Below are positions 1 to 9,786 of a DNA stretch of 64,000 nt, in pieces. The DNA is taken from the NCBI GenBank assembly GCA_902595845.1, contig CACJRN010000001.1, forward strand, positions 198,326-262,325, given 5' to 3'. The DNA comes from an uncultured Gammaproteobacteria bacterium. Lineage in GTDB: Bacteria; Pseudomonadota; Gammaproteobacteria; Steroidobacterales; UBA11654. Position 1 is the stretch's first letter; every line of letters begins with the position of its first letter. The translations under genes and the position numbers were made by a program. The notes under the pieces are model-generated. The model did no database searches. It saw only the letters and a program-made list of their open reading frames with translations, and was not told the origin of the DNA.

Positions 1-1753
1 TTTTCTCATTATGGATGGAGTTACCCCTGATAATGAGGGCAGAGGTTATGTTCTAAGAAGAATAATCAGAAGAGCATTGAGGCATGGTCATGATCTTGAA
101 ATTGAATCCCCATTCTTTTTCAAGCTTGTAGATGTTTTAGCAGGAGAAATGGGGCAAACATATCCAGAGCTACTCAATAAGAAAGATTACATAGAGCGAA
201 TCATCTTGATGGAAGAAGAGAGATTTGCTGCAACGCTTTCACAGGGAATGAGTTTATTACAGAAAGAATTTGACCGATCAAATGATGAAATGATATCGGG
301 TGAATTCGCATTCAAGTTATATGACACATATGGCTTTCCGTTAGATATGACTGTCGATATTGCGAGAAGTGTATCACGAGCTGTTGATCTTGAAGGTTTT
401 GAAAAGGCTATGGAAAGGCAGAGAGAATTAGCAAGGAGAGCGAGTAAATTCCAGAAAGACGATTCTTTTAGCCTTAATCATGATTTGAAAAGTGAATTTC
501 ATGGATACAAAGTTTTAGAGACTGACAGCAAGATCATTGGGATTTTCGGAGAAGATGGCTCTGATATCCTTCGTCAAGGAGAATTCGGGCAAGTCATTTT
601 AGATAAGACACCATTTTATGCTGAAAGCGGAGGACAGGTGGGCGATCAAGGATCTTTTAGTTCTGATGCCAGTATTTTTGAGGTCATCGATACCCAGTTC
701 TCAGGCAATGCATATTCCCATTTTGGGACTGTGTCTAATGGCCAAATTTCGGTTGGAGACAAGATTACGGCATCTGTAAATCCTGTCAGAAGAAAATCAA
801 TTACATTGAATCATACTGGCACCCATATGTTGCATAGAGCTTTGATGATGGTTTTAGGCGAGCATGTGCAACAAAGGGGGTCTTTAGTTGATGATGAAAA
901 GATCAGATTTGATTTTTCTCATCATCAATCACTAACAGGAAGCGAAATTAGAGAAATAGAAACAATTGTGAATGAAAAAATTGATGAGAATATTGATGTT
1001 CAAACAAGTATCATGAAGCATGATGAGGCGATTGAGTCAGGAGCGACGGCTCTTTTTGGTGAAAAATATGGAGATGATGTAAGAGTATTGGATGTTGGAG
1101 ATTTTTCAAAAGAGCTGTGCGGTGGAACACATGTCGAAAACACAAATGAAATTGGAATATTTAAAGTTGTTTCTGAATCAAGTATATCTTCAGGAACAAG
1201 AAGAATTGAGGCAATAACAGGAGATAAAGCTTTGAAGTGGGCAAAAGAGACAGAGCATCTGGTTGAATCACTGACGGATCTACTCCAAACCAGAAGAGAG
1301 GATGTCACCACTAAAGTTGAATCCTTATTAGATTCAAATAAAAAACTGCAAGCTGAAATAAAACAACTGAAGTCAAAGATTGCATCAGGACAATCTGTTG
1401 CAGACATGGATAGCTCGGAAAAAATCAATGGAATCAACTACTTATATAAAGAACTAGAGAATGATATTGAACCAAGCGTAATGCGTGGTGCTATTGATCA
1501 GTTTAAAAGTAAGTTGAAATCAGGAGTGATCATTCTTTCTTCTATAAACCAGAAAGGAAAGGTGACATTTACAATTGGCGTAACTGATGATTTGACATCA
1601 AAGATAGAAGCAAAATCAATTGCTGAAATTATTTCTTCCGCTCTGGATGGAAATGGAGGCGGGAAAGGTAACTTTGCTCAAGCAGGCGGATCTGACTCTA
1701 AAAAAATTCCTGCTGCTTTGGACTCTATCAGAGAATTATTGTCACAAGTTTAA
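1..1753 (+). CDS. alaS: Alanyl-tRNA synthetase, 5'-truncated by window start
   Basis: Frame open from window start; FLIMDGVTPDNEGRGYVLRRIIRRALRHGH and ELCGGTHV motifs, C-terminal DHHA1-type tail GGGKGNFAQAGG. Confidence 0.97.
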   Translation, partial: FLIMDGVTPDNEGRGYVLRRIIRRALRHGHDLEIESPFFFKLVDVLAGEMGQTYPELLNKKDYIERIILMEEERFAATLSQGMSLLQKEFDRSNDEMISGEFAFKLYDTYGFPLDMTVDIARSVSRAVDLEGFEKAMERQRELARRASKFQKDDSFSLNHDLKSEFHGYKVLETDSKIIGIFGEDGSDILRQGEFGQVILDKTPFYAESGGQVGDQGSFSSDASIFEVIDTQFSGNAYSHFGTVSNGQISVGDKITASVNPVRRKSITLNHTGTHMLHRALMMVLGEHVQQRGSLVDDEKIRFDFSHHQSLTGSEIREIETIVNEKIDENIDVQTSIMKHDEAIESGATALFGEKYGDDVRVLDVGDFSKELCGGTHVENTNEIGIFKVVSESSISSGTRRIEAITGDKALKWAKETEHLVESLTDLLQTRREDVTTKVESLLDSNKKLQAEIKQLKSKIASGQSVADMDSSEKINGINYLYKELENDIEPSVMRGAIDQFKSKLKSGVIILSSINQKGKVTFTIGVTDDLTSKIEAKSIAEIISSALDGNGGGKGNFAQAGGSDSKKIPAALDSIRELLSQV

Positions 1754-1983
1754 TAGCAGAAAATTACTAATTCTAGGCTCTAAAACCCATAAAAAATATC
1801 CCCAATAGCGAGATAATTTCGCAGTTATTTCTTTTTTTATGTTTTGTAAATCCAACCATTTTATTCAGACGAAATCACAGATGAATCTTACAAAAAAGAC
1901 AATTATGGACTTACGATTAACAGAATTTTTATTACTAATTTTTAGTGTATTTTTAGTGGGTGAAATCTTAGGACTATTCTAAA

Positions 1984-2700
1984 TTAAGGAAGAATATCCT
2001 CCCCATCCCAAGCTATACATTTTCCAGAATCATCAATATCTAAGGAGTCAATAACTGATGACAGTTTTAATACAGAAAAATCTGCAGAAAATATTTTCGA
2101 ATCTTCTAGATTCTTTTGAAAAGGTTGAGATAGGAGACTATCCACTGTACCGGGATGTAGGCCGATAACAACTAATTCCTTGTTGTACCTTCTCAGCTCA
2201 ATCGAAAGATTCTTTATCACCATATTTAGGGCAGCCTTTGAGGCCCTATATGAATACCACCCTCCTGACCTATTGTCAGTAATACTTCCAACCCTTGCAG
2301 AAAGAAATGCAAGGGTTGATTTATCATTCTTTTTTAGTTTTTTATAAAAGCTTCTTGCAATCAATGTTGGTATCAAAGTATTTATCCTAATGGTCTCTAG
2401 AAATTGATCGCTTGAAACCTCTTCGATTCGTTTCTCCGGCATGAAACTCTCATTATGTAGGATGCCAATGGAAACAATTATTTTATCGAAAAAATCGTTA
2501 TCAAATTTATTTGCAGCTTGAAAAACTGAGTCCTCATTGAAATCATCTAAGAGAATTTTGACTAAACCACTCTCATCAATATCAAAATCATTACGAGTAA
2601 AAGCATATACATCTGATTGTTTTTGATAGTGAGCACATAAGGCTTGCCCAATAGATCCGTTTGCACCAAATATGGCAATTTTTTGTTTTTGTTTTTTCAC
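1984..2700 (-). CDS. SDR family NAD(P)-dependent oxidoreductase (CsgA-like)
   Basis: GANGSIGQAL Rossmann motif; YSYRASKAALNM catalytic YxxxK. Confidence 0.85.
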   Translation of the reverse strand: MKKQKQKIAIFGANGSIGQALCAHYQKQSDVYAFTRNDFDIDESGLVKILLDDFNEDSVFQAANKFDNDFFDKIIVSIGILHNESFMPEKRIEEVSSDQFLETIRINTLIPTLIARSFYKKLKKNDKSTLAFLSARVGSITDNRSGGWYSYRASKAALNMVIKNLSIELRRYNKELVVIGLHPGTVDSLLSQPFQKNLEDSKIFSADFSVLKLSSVIDSLDIDDSGKCIAWDGEDILP

Positions 2701-2759
2701 AAACTACTTTTCGTAAATAGTCTATTCAAAGATTCTTTGATCCATCTAAATCGAATAAA

Positions 2760-2788
2760 AAAAAGCGCCTAGAGGCGCTTTTTTTATA
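2760..2788 (-). terminator. Rho-independent terminator (possibly bidirectional)
   Basis: aaaaaaaGCGCCTAGAGGCGCttttttt hairpin directly downstream of the 2804..3211 ORF. Confidence 0.8.
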
Positions 2789-2803
2789 AATGGATAAAAG
2801 ATT

Positions 2804-3211
2804 TTATTTTTTCATCCAAGTTTGTGCCAATTGCATTAGCACAATTGATCCAAGGAATAGACACTGAATGAGATTGATACTCGGTGCATTTGCAGTCGCA
2901 GCAATTAATCTGTCAGCTGCTGGTCCAATCTCCACTCCTGAAGCTTGTAAAGCATTGAATACTTCAGCAACGTCCTTAAAAAGTTGTCCACCAGCGGTCA
3001 TATTACCAAATGTAAACATGGCCACTGAAAGACAAAAGACTGTTGTCAGTATTTTACCTATAAGCTTTGTATCAGGATTATTGTAAATATTATTTGTAAA
3101 TCGAAAACCAACCCAGATAAGAAATGCACAGGCTGCAAAGTAAATTGCATTGGATACCATAAAAAGACCCATGAGGTTCCACATATCCATAACATTCTGA
3201 TTTAACTCCAT
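2804..3211 (-). CDS. Hypothetical membrane protein
   Basis: 135 aa ORF with several hydrophobic helices, followed by a terminator. Confidence 0.7.
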   Translation of the reverse strand: MELNQNVMDMWNLMGLFMVSNAIYFAACAFLIWVGFRFTNNIYNNPDTKLIGKILTTVFCLSVAMFTFGNMTAGGQLFKDVAEVFNALQASGVEIGPAADRLIAATANAPSINLIQCLFLGSIVLMQLAQTWMKK

Positions 3212-3291
3212 AATTGTTGTACTCCTCTAATAGTTTTAATTTCTTTTATATAATCATATAAACGATGATATTTAAATTAAGAGGAAGCAAA

Positions 3292-3816
3292 ATGAGAAGA
3301 ATAGTCACAGGTCATAATTCAGATGGTAAGTCTGTCATTAAAATTGATGGGCCGCCTTCAAGAAGCATTGGAGAGGATGTTGGTGGTTTGTTTGAGATAT
3401 GGAATACAGACGGTGAAGCCATTGAAAGCAAGGATCAGATTGACCGTGCTGATATAGATATCATTCTATCTCCAACCAAAGGAGGTAGTAAATTTAGATA
3501 TTTTAAAATTAACCCGACACCTGAGGGCGTTCCAATTGAGATGCTTGAATCTCTTGCAGCAGAAGCATTTAAGAAAATCGGCGCCGAACATGAAAGGGTT
3601 GATACAACTCGGCATCCAACAATGCATAAAACTAGAACAATCGACTATATTATTTTGTTAGATGGTGATGTGACATTACTATTGGACGAAGATGAAGTCT
3701 CATTAAAGCCATTCGATGTGGTGGTTCAAAGAGGCACAAATCATGCATGGATTAATAACGGAACTGAGCCAGCCCTGTTCATTGCTGTGTTAATAGATGC
3801 ACAGATAAATGAATAA
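3292..3816 (+). CDS. Cupin-domain protein
   Basis: C-terminal cupin-like segment DYIILLDGDVTLLLDEDEVSLKPFDVVVQRGTNHAWINNG; start chosen at MRRIV after aagagga. Confidence 0.85.
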   Translation: MRRIVTGHNSDGKSVIKIDGPPSRSIGEDVGGLFEIWNTDGEAIESKDQIDRADIDIILSPTKGGSKFRYFKINPTPEGVPIEMLESLAAEAFKKIGAEHERVDTTRHPTMHKTRTIDYIILLDGDVTLLLDEDEVSLKPFDVVVQRGTNHAWINNGTEPALFIAVLIDAQINE

Positions 3817-3898
3817 TAATATTCTGATTATCCGATATAATTAGCTCCCAAAATAAGGGTAAATAATAGAAAACGAACACATTATTTTGAGAGACAAA

Positions 3899-4489
3899 AT
3901 GGCTAAATCACTCACGCACATACCTGAGAAATTTCGTGCAAATCATCCGGTCTTTTTACAAAAGATAGGTAAATTCTTTCTGTCAATTACAGGATGGAAA
4001 TTCAAAGGAGATATACCAAAGGATGATCGAATCTTACTGGTGGCTGGACCTCATACTTCTAATTGGGATTTTTTCTTGGCTTTAGCATTTATATTTGGCT
4101 TAAATCTGAATGTTTATTGGGTCGGCAAACATACTTTATTTAAAAATGGATTCTCAAAACTCATGAGAAAATTAGGAGGAATTCCTGTCGATAGAGCATC
4201 GCCAGAAAAGTTAATGAATGATGTTTCAACAATTATCAAAAAACACCAAGGAGTAATCATTGCCATTTCACCAGAGGGAACAAGAAAGAAAGTAAAAAGG
4301 TTGAAATCAGGTTTTTTACGAATTGCTAAGACGACAAATAGCCAAATCTTACTTGCTGGGATTGATTTTGAATCAAAATTAATACATCTGGGTAAATTAT
4401 TTCAACCAACAGGTGATACAGAGAATGATTTATCAAATGTGCATAACTATTTCAGGCAATTTAAGGGCAAAAGACCAGAATATTCTTAA
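3899..4489 (+). CDS. 1-acylglycerol-3-phosphate acyltransferase-like (PlsC family)
   Basis: GPHTSNWDFF (HxxxxD variant) and ISPEGTRKK motifs. Confidence 0.85.
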   Translation: MAKSLTHIPEKFRANHPVFLQKIGKFFLSITGWKFKGDIPKDDRILLVAGPHTSNWDFFLALAFIFGLNLNVYWVGKHTLFKNGFSKLMRKLGGIPVDRASPEKLMNDVSTIIKKHQGVIIAISPEGTRKKVKRLKSGFLRIAKTTNSQILLAGIDFESKLIHLGKLFQPTGDTENDLSNVHNYFRQFKGKRPEYS

Positions 4490-4548
4490 GAATTTAGACA
4501 CTTTAAGATAATTACATCTATTGAGGTATAATCTATAATTCAAGTTAA

Positions 4549-4639
4549 GGAGAGGTGGCTGAGTGGCTGAAAGCGCTCCCCTGCTAAGGGAGTATACGTT
4601 AATAGCGTATCGAGGGTTCGAATCCCTCTCTCTCCGCCA
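4549..4639 (+). tRNA. tRNA-Ser(GCT)
   Basis: Class II tRNA: acceptor ggagagg/tctctcc, anticodon loop ctGCTaa, long variable arm, T-loop ggttcgaatcc, encoded CCA. Confidence 0.97.
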
Positions 4640-4657
4640 GAAAACCAAGGAGTCAAT

Positions 4658-4960
4658 ATGAAAAGTCTAGTTATTGCTACTTTCCCAGCACAAGCCGGTA
4701 AGCTTGAAGAGTTAAAGCAGTTATTCAGAGATGCATTAGCTGATACAAGGGCATTTGATGGGTGCATATCCATAGATGTGCATGTAGAGAAAGACACTGA
4801 AACCATTCATCTGATTGAGTATTGGGAATCTTTAGATCATTATGAAGCATACCTTCAATGGAGGATTGAGAATGGGCTAGCCGAACTACTTAATCCAATT
4901 CTTGAGGGTGGTGCGGAAGGTCTAAAAATCATTAAATGTGGTCAAAAAGAAGATATCTAA
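4658..4960 (+). CDS. Antibiotic biosynthesis monooxygenase (ABM)/quinol monooxygenase-like protein
   Basis: Small ferredoxin-like fold protein: ATFPAQAGKLEELKQLFRDAL...YWESLDHYEAYLQW. Confidence 0.8.
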   Translation: MKSLVIATFPAQAGKLEELKQLFRDALADTRAFDGCISIDVHVEKDTETIHLIEYWESLDHYEAYLQWRIENGLAELLNPILEGGAEGLKIIKCGQKEDI

Positions 4961-4975
4961 CAATAACTTTTAGGT

Positions 4976-6685
4976 ATGAAAAATAGCTATTTCATACTGC
5001 TTTCACTTCTATTCTCCTTTGAATGCGTCATAGCGAGTTCCTCTGAAGGGCTGACAATATACAAAGCAAAGGAGATTGTAACGCTCGACCAGACAATTTC
5101 TTCAGCAGATTCTGTACTAATCAGTAATGATCGAGTGCTCGCAATCAGCTCTATCAAAGATTTAAAAGATAGATATCCAGAAGCAAGCATCAATGATCAA
5201 TTTAAGAATGATGTAATAGTTCCAGGTTTTATAGAGCACCATATTCACCCTTTCTTATCTGCCATCACAATGAATGCTGAAATCATTGCAATAGAGGGAT
5301 GGAATTTGCCAAACAATCAGTCCCAAGCTTATCGAGATCGAGATTCCTACTTGAAAAGGCTGTCAGATATTGAAAAGAGAATGAAAGATGATAAACCACT
5401 CGTTACTTGGGGATTTCATCATTACTTTCATGGCGATTTAACAAGAGATGATTTGGATTTGATTTCAAGTGAAAGACCCATTTTGGTTATGCATCGGTCT
5501 TATCACGAATTCATTTTAAACACACCTGCATTGGAATATTTCGATATCACCAGAGATTTTGTTGAATCCCTTGATGAAGAAGCAAGAATGTATGCGGACT
5601 TTGATAAAGGGCACTTTTCCGAACAAGGAATGATTTCAGTTTATCCAAAATTGCTGAAATATCTTGGAAGGCCAGAATACTTATTATCTGGTTTGCAGTT
5701 GACAGAAGATTACTTGCATCAAAATGGCGTGACAATGATTGCCAATCCAGGAGCATGGTTGATCGAGCCAATACAGAAAGCAAAGAATCTAATTTTAGGC
5801 GATGAAAACACTCCTTTTCGCTCATTCTTTATTCCAAGCGCACTCATTCTTTCTGAAGAGCATGAGGTTTCAGAACTCATTGAAGAATCTAAGAAGCTAC
5901 TTGATTGGGGAGAAGGAAAAGTCGAATATTTACCGAATAGAATTAAATTATTTGCTGATGGAGCCATGTACTCTCAAAATATGGTTTTGAGCGAAGGTTA
6001 CTTGGATGGGCATCAAGGTGCTTGGTTAATGCAGGAAGGGCTTTATCGATCTGTTTTTAAGCTATTTTGGGATGAGGGATATCAAATTCACATTCATCAA
6101 AATGGTGATGAAGCATTGGATTTAATTTTAGATGTTCTTGAAGAGAACATGGAAATCAATCCCAGAGAAGATCATCGAACAACCATTGTTCACTTTGGAA
6201 TCTCTAGGGCAGATCAAATGGAGCGTGTGAAATCTTTAGGCGCCATCATCAGTGCGAATCCCTACTATGTAACGGCACTCTCTGATTTATATAGCAGAAA
6301 GGGTATTGGCCCCGAAAGGGCGCTTGAGATGGTCCGTCTTGGGGATGTTGATCGAGCTGGCATTAGGTTTGGACTTCATTCTGATATGCCTATGGCACCA
6401 GGATCACCTCTAGATTTAATGCATGCTGCTGTTAATCGAATCAATTTTGCAAACGAAGTAGCAGGCCCAAATCAAAGAGTCAGCCCGATAGCAGCATTGA
6501 GGGGCGTGACACTCGATGCAGCATTTATCATGGGCTTGGAAGATGACTATGGCAGCATCAGTGAGGGTAAATTGGCTAATTTCACAATTCTTTCTGAAAA
6601 CCCCTTAACCGTGAATCCTGAAAGAATTAAGGATATAGATGTAATCGCCACCATTGTAGAAGGGAAGCACTATCCCATTAATTAA
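4976..6685 (+). CDS. Secreted amidohydrolase family protein (YtcJ-like)
   Basis: N-terminal signal peptide; VPGFIEHHIHPF metal motif, LHSDMPMAPGSPLDLMHAAVNR. Confidence 0.88.
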   Translation: MKNSYFILLSLLFSFECVIASSSEGLTIYKAKEIVTLDQTISSADSVLISNDRVLAISSIKDLKDRYPEASINDQFKNDVIVPGFIEHHIHPFLSAITMNAEIIAIEGWNLPNNQSQAYRDRDSYLKRLSDIEKRMKDDKPLVTWGFHHYFHGDLTRDDLDLISSERPILVMHRSYHEFILNTPALEYFDITRDFVESLDEEARMYADFDKGHFSEQGMISVYPKLLKYLGRPEYLLSGLQLTEDYLHQNGVTMIANPGAWLIEPIQKAKNLILGDENTPFRSFFIPSALILSEEHEVSELIEESKKLLDWGEGKVEYLPNRIKLFADGAMYSQNMVLSEGYLDGHQGAWLMQEGLYRSVFKLFWDEGYQIHIHQNGDEALDLILDVLEENMEINPREDHRTTIVHFGISRADQMERVKSLGAIISANPYYVTALSDLYSRKGIGPERALEMVRLGDVDRAGIRFGLHSDMPMAPGSPLDLMHAAVNRINFANEVAGPNQRVSPIAALRGVTLDAAFIMGLEDDYGSISEGKLANFTILSENPLTVNPERIKDIDVIATIVEGKHYPIN

Positions 6686-8139
6686 GTTCCACAGAATGTT
6701 TGAGTGACTTGCTCATCTTCTTTGGCTGGGAGGGCATAATCTTCCTTATTTTTCTGATCCAAAAATGGATTTGCGGTGACTTCCAATAACTCGTCCATGA
6801 TTTTATGAGTATTATTTTCCTGATATTCTCTGATCGCCCTTTCGATCATATGATTTCTGGGGATATAGATTGGATTTATAGAGTTGAGATTCTCAACGAG
6901 ATTTTCATCTATATTTCCCTTTTCTTTTTTCAATAATTTCTTCCATTTCTGAAGCCAGTCTTTGGGTTCTTCATGATTATCAAAACATTTTAGGAAGTGA
7001 TCATCATTGCCCTTAATCGCAGAGGAGAGAGACCTAAACGTTAGGGTAAAATCGGCACCATTTTGATGCATGATGGATAGTAAGCTCTTAATAAGCTCAT
7101 TACTCTCTTTTGTTTCCCTAAGGACAATCTTCTTTGTCATCTCTATATTGATTCTTGCGTTCACATCTTTTGAGAAGTTCTCGAGTGATTCTCTTATGAC
7201 TTCTTCTTTCTCATTGTCATCCCCGTCCATGATTGGAAGTAGGCAGCCCGCTAAGCAGGATAAATTCCATAATCCAATTTTTGGTTGATTGCTATATTTG
7301 TATCTTCCATGTCTATCAATGGAGCTGAATACTGTATTAGGATCATATGCTTCCATAAATGCACAAGGACCATAGTCTATTGTCTCACCTGATATTGAGA
7401 AATTGTCAGTATTCATCACACCATGTATGAAGCCAATGCTCATCCATTTTGATATCAAAATGGATTGTTTTCTGGCTATGGCATCAAAAAGAAGTAAGTA
7501 CTTATTCTTTTGATCAAAAATATTGGGATAAAGTCTTTTAATTGAAAAGTCTGCAAGCACTCTAAGGTTTTCTAAATCTTGCCTGGCTCGGAAAAACTCA
7601 AAAGTTCCCACTCGAATCAGGCTATTTGAAACTCTTGTAAGAACGCCCCCTTTCAAGGCCGTTTCCCTATAGACATTCTCGCCAGTAGAGATTGCTGCCA
7701 ATGCTCTTGTTGTAGGAATACTCATTGCATGCATGGCTTCACTGATGATGTATTCCCTTATGACGGGGCCAATAGCAGACCTGCCATCACCTTGCCTAGA
7801 AAAAGCTGTTACTCCTGAGCCTTTGAGCTGAATATCATTGAGCTTACCGCTCTTGTCATAGATCTCTCCTATCAAAATTGCTCTTCCATCACCCAATTGA
7901 GGAACAAAGTTTCCGAATTGATGACCGGCATAAGCCATTGCTATCGCTTCAGCATCCTTGGGAACTGTATTTCCAGAAAAATATTCAAGCAATTGCATTT
8001 CATCAGAGGTATCTATGGATAATTCATTCGCAAGTTCATAATTTATAGAAAGCATCTTTGGTTTACTGACAGGTGTCGGCCTAGTTGACCTATGAAAATC
8101 TTTTGGTAGCTCAGAGTAGGTATTTTGTATATTTTCCAT
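6682..8139 (-). CDS. selO: Protein adenylyltransferase SelO (YdiU/UPF0061)
   Basis: AYAGHQFGNFVPQLGDGRAILIGE, HGVMNTDNFSISGETIDYGPCAFMEAYDP motifs. Confidence 0.95.
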   Translation of the reverse strand: MENIQNTYSELPKDFHRSTRPTPVSKPKMLSINYELANELSIDTSDEMQLLEYFSGNTVPKDAEAIAMAYAGHQFGNFVPQLGDGRAILIGEIYDKSGKLNDIQLKGSGVTAFSRQGDGRSAIGPVIREYIISEAMHAMSIPTTRALAAISTGENVYRETALKGGVLTRVSNSLIRVGTFEFFRARQDLENLRVLADFSIKRLYPNIFDQKNKYLLLFDAIARKQSILISKWMSIGFIHGVMNTDNFSISGETIDYGPCAFMEAYDPNTVFSSIDRHGRYKYSNQPKIGLWNLSCLAGCLLPIMDGDDNEKEEVIRESLENFSKDVNARINIEMTKKIVLRETKESNELIKSLLSIMHQNGADFTLTFRSLSSAIKGNDDHFLKCFDNHEEPKDWLQKWKKLLKKEKGNIDENLVENLNSINPIYIPRNHMIERAIREYQENNTHKIMDELLEVTANPFLDQKNKEDYALPAKEDEQVTQTFCGT

Positions 8140-8240
8140 TCGTTAATTTTCAGTATTTGTTTTAGGCCCAGAAGTTTTCGATCAATAGAGAGTATTAATT
8201 TATACTAAATGCCAAGATAAGCACACTGTGAAATGACTTT

Positions 8241-9518
8241 GTGATTGAGAATTTTAAAAAAAGAATTTTTGATATACCCATTGAAGACAGATCTTCATTA
8301 TTGAGAGCCTTCTTCTTCTTTTATTTCGTTTTATGTTCTTGGTACTCTATTCGCCCAGTCAGAAATGAAATGGCTGTCCAAGCAGGTTTAGAGAATCTTC
8401 CAAGTCTTTTATCCATTGTCCTATTGGTCATGTTGATTGCAAATCCAGTTTATTCATGGCTGGTCTCTCGTATTAATCGAAACAAGATCGTCTTGTATTT
8501 CTACCTATTTTTCATACTGAACCTTTTGGTATTCTTTTTTTCATGGGTTTTGCTTGATGAATCATGGAAGCCACTGATCGCAAAGAGTTTTTATATATGG
8601 TGCAATGTTTTCTCCTTTTTTGTGGTCTCAATATTTTGGGTATCCATGATCAACTATTTCAGTGGATCTCAAGCAAAGCTTTACTTTGGGATCATCAGTG
8701 CGGGAGGCTCAATAGGCGCTTTCTCAGGCTCTTCGATTGCGAGAGTCTTCTCAACACAAGTTTGCGGATCAGTAACTTTATCTGAATGGGGACCATTTTC
8801 ACTGATATTGATATCTGTCTTTTCTTTATCCATTGCCTGTTTCTTGAGTATGTCATTCAAATCTGAGGTCAATGAAAAAGAAGGAGGTGTAAGCAGTGAG
8901 AGTTTGTCTGGTTCTGCATTTGAGCCAATTACAGAAATTGCTCAATCATCTGTGCTTAAAAACCTGAGTTTATATATGGTCTTGTGGACAGGCTTAATGA
9001 CATTTGGTTGGATGATAGCTTTGGGCATCGTTCAAGAATGGTCAACTGATCCATGCGAAAGAACAGCATTTTTCGCTAGGATTGAACAGATTGTTACACC
9101 GTTAACACTTGTATGTCAGTTTTTTGTAACCTCATTTGTCTTACGATCCTTTGGCATCAAAAAGGTTTTAATCATTTATGGATTCATTCTATTTGCAGCA
9201 ATCTATTTCTATGAAATATATCCTGAGATCATGACTGTCTTGATTGTTGTTTCAATCCTGAGAACATTTGAATATGGCTTGTCAAAACCAGCAAGAGAAA
9301 GTCTGTTTACCAAGCTCAAAAGAGAGCAACGTTATAAATCAACTGTTTTCTTAGACACTTTCTTTGCAAGAGGAGGAGAGGTCATGGGCAGTTGGTTTGC
9401 TGCGAAAGGCGCTTTATTGATTGGTCTTTCTTCCATGGGGGCAACCCTATTCATGATTCCATTTGCTGCTCTTCTATCCTGGGCAGGATATAGATCTTCA
9501 AAGCTATTAGACGAATAA
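8241..9518 (+). CDS. NTP/NDP exchange transporter-like MFS membrane protein
   Basis: About 12 TM helices; FVLCSWYSIRPVRNEMAVQAG N-terminus resembles Npt1/Npt2-type transporters. Confidence 0.75.
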   Translation: MIENFKKRIFDIPIEDRSSLLRAFFFFYFVLCSWYSIRPVRNEMAVQAGLENLPSLLSIVLLVMLIANPVYSWLVSRINRNKIVLYFYLFFILNLLVFFFSWVLLDESWKPLIAKSFYIWCNVFSFFVVSIFWVSMINYFSGSQAKLYFGIISAGGSIGAFSGSSIARVFSTQVCGSVTLSEWGPFSLILISVFSLSIACFLSMSFKSEVNEKEGGVSSESLSGSAFEPITEIAQSSVLKNLSLYMVLWTGLMTFGWMIALGIVQEWSTDPCERTAFFARIEQIVTPLTLVCQFFVTSFVLRSFGIKKVLIIYGFILFAAIYFYEIYPEIMTVLIVVSILRTFEYGLSKPARESLFTKLKREQRYKSTVFLDTFFARGGEVMGSWFAAKGALLIGLSSMGATLFMIPFAALLSWAGYRSSKLLDE

Positions 9519-9523
9519 TAGAC

Positions 9524-9550
9524 AAAAAAAAACAGAGCCTTCGCTCTGTT
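9524..9550 (-). terminator. Rho-independent terminator
   Basis: Minus strand reads AACAGAGCgaagGCTCTGTT followed by TTTTTTT; may also serve the plus-strand gene ending at 9518. Confidence 0.85.
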
Positions 9551-9752
9551 TCTTTAGTCGAGTCCTTGGGGTGTCTGAAGCGAGATTCTTTCTTCAGCGC
9601 CTCGCCCGGTATCTCTTTCCGAACTTGGTGGGAATCGGTTCCTTTTTGCTGCTAGCTTATCTTCCCCGATTCGCTTTCACCCTTTAGGTCTCTTTCTCTT
9701 TTTGACTCTCCCTTCCGCGTCTTAAGTTACTTTCGGGTCGGTCTCAAGAGAT
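9524..9752 (-). ncRNA. Candidate unannotated structured small RNA
   Basis: GC-richer than flanks, no ORF, sigma70-like promoter (TTGAAA-16 bp-TAATAT, minus strand), internal and closing helices, strong 3' terminator. Confidence 0.6.
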
Positions 9753-9758
9753 GATTTA

Positions 9759-9786
9759 ATATTACGACTTACTTATTTTTTTTCAA
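9759..9786 (-). promoter_or_regulatory. Predicted sigma70-type promoter for the candidate sRNA
   Basis: Minus strand TTGAAA (9781-9786) - 16 nt - TAATAT (9759-9764). Confidence 0.5.

Noticed and set aside
1000-1437. 145-aa ORF antisense to alaS
   Set aside because: Fully inside a conserved coding gene on the other strand, with no recognisable protein features.
4433-4806. Minus-strand ORFs 4433..4648 (RERDSNPRY) and 4540..4806 (GGERGIRTLD)
   Set aside because: Classic spurious translations of the antisense of tRNA-Ser; the tRNA at 4549..4639 explains them.
9524-9752. Identification of the candidate RNA as 6S, tmRNA, RNase P or CsrB
   Set aside because: None of the diagnostic motifs I know were found; GGA count is only modestly above chance, so no family is assigned.
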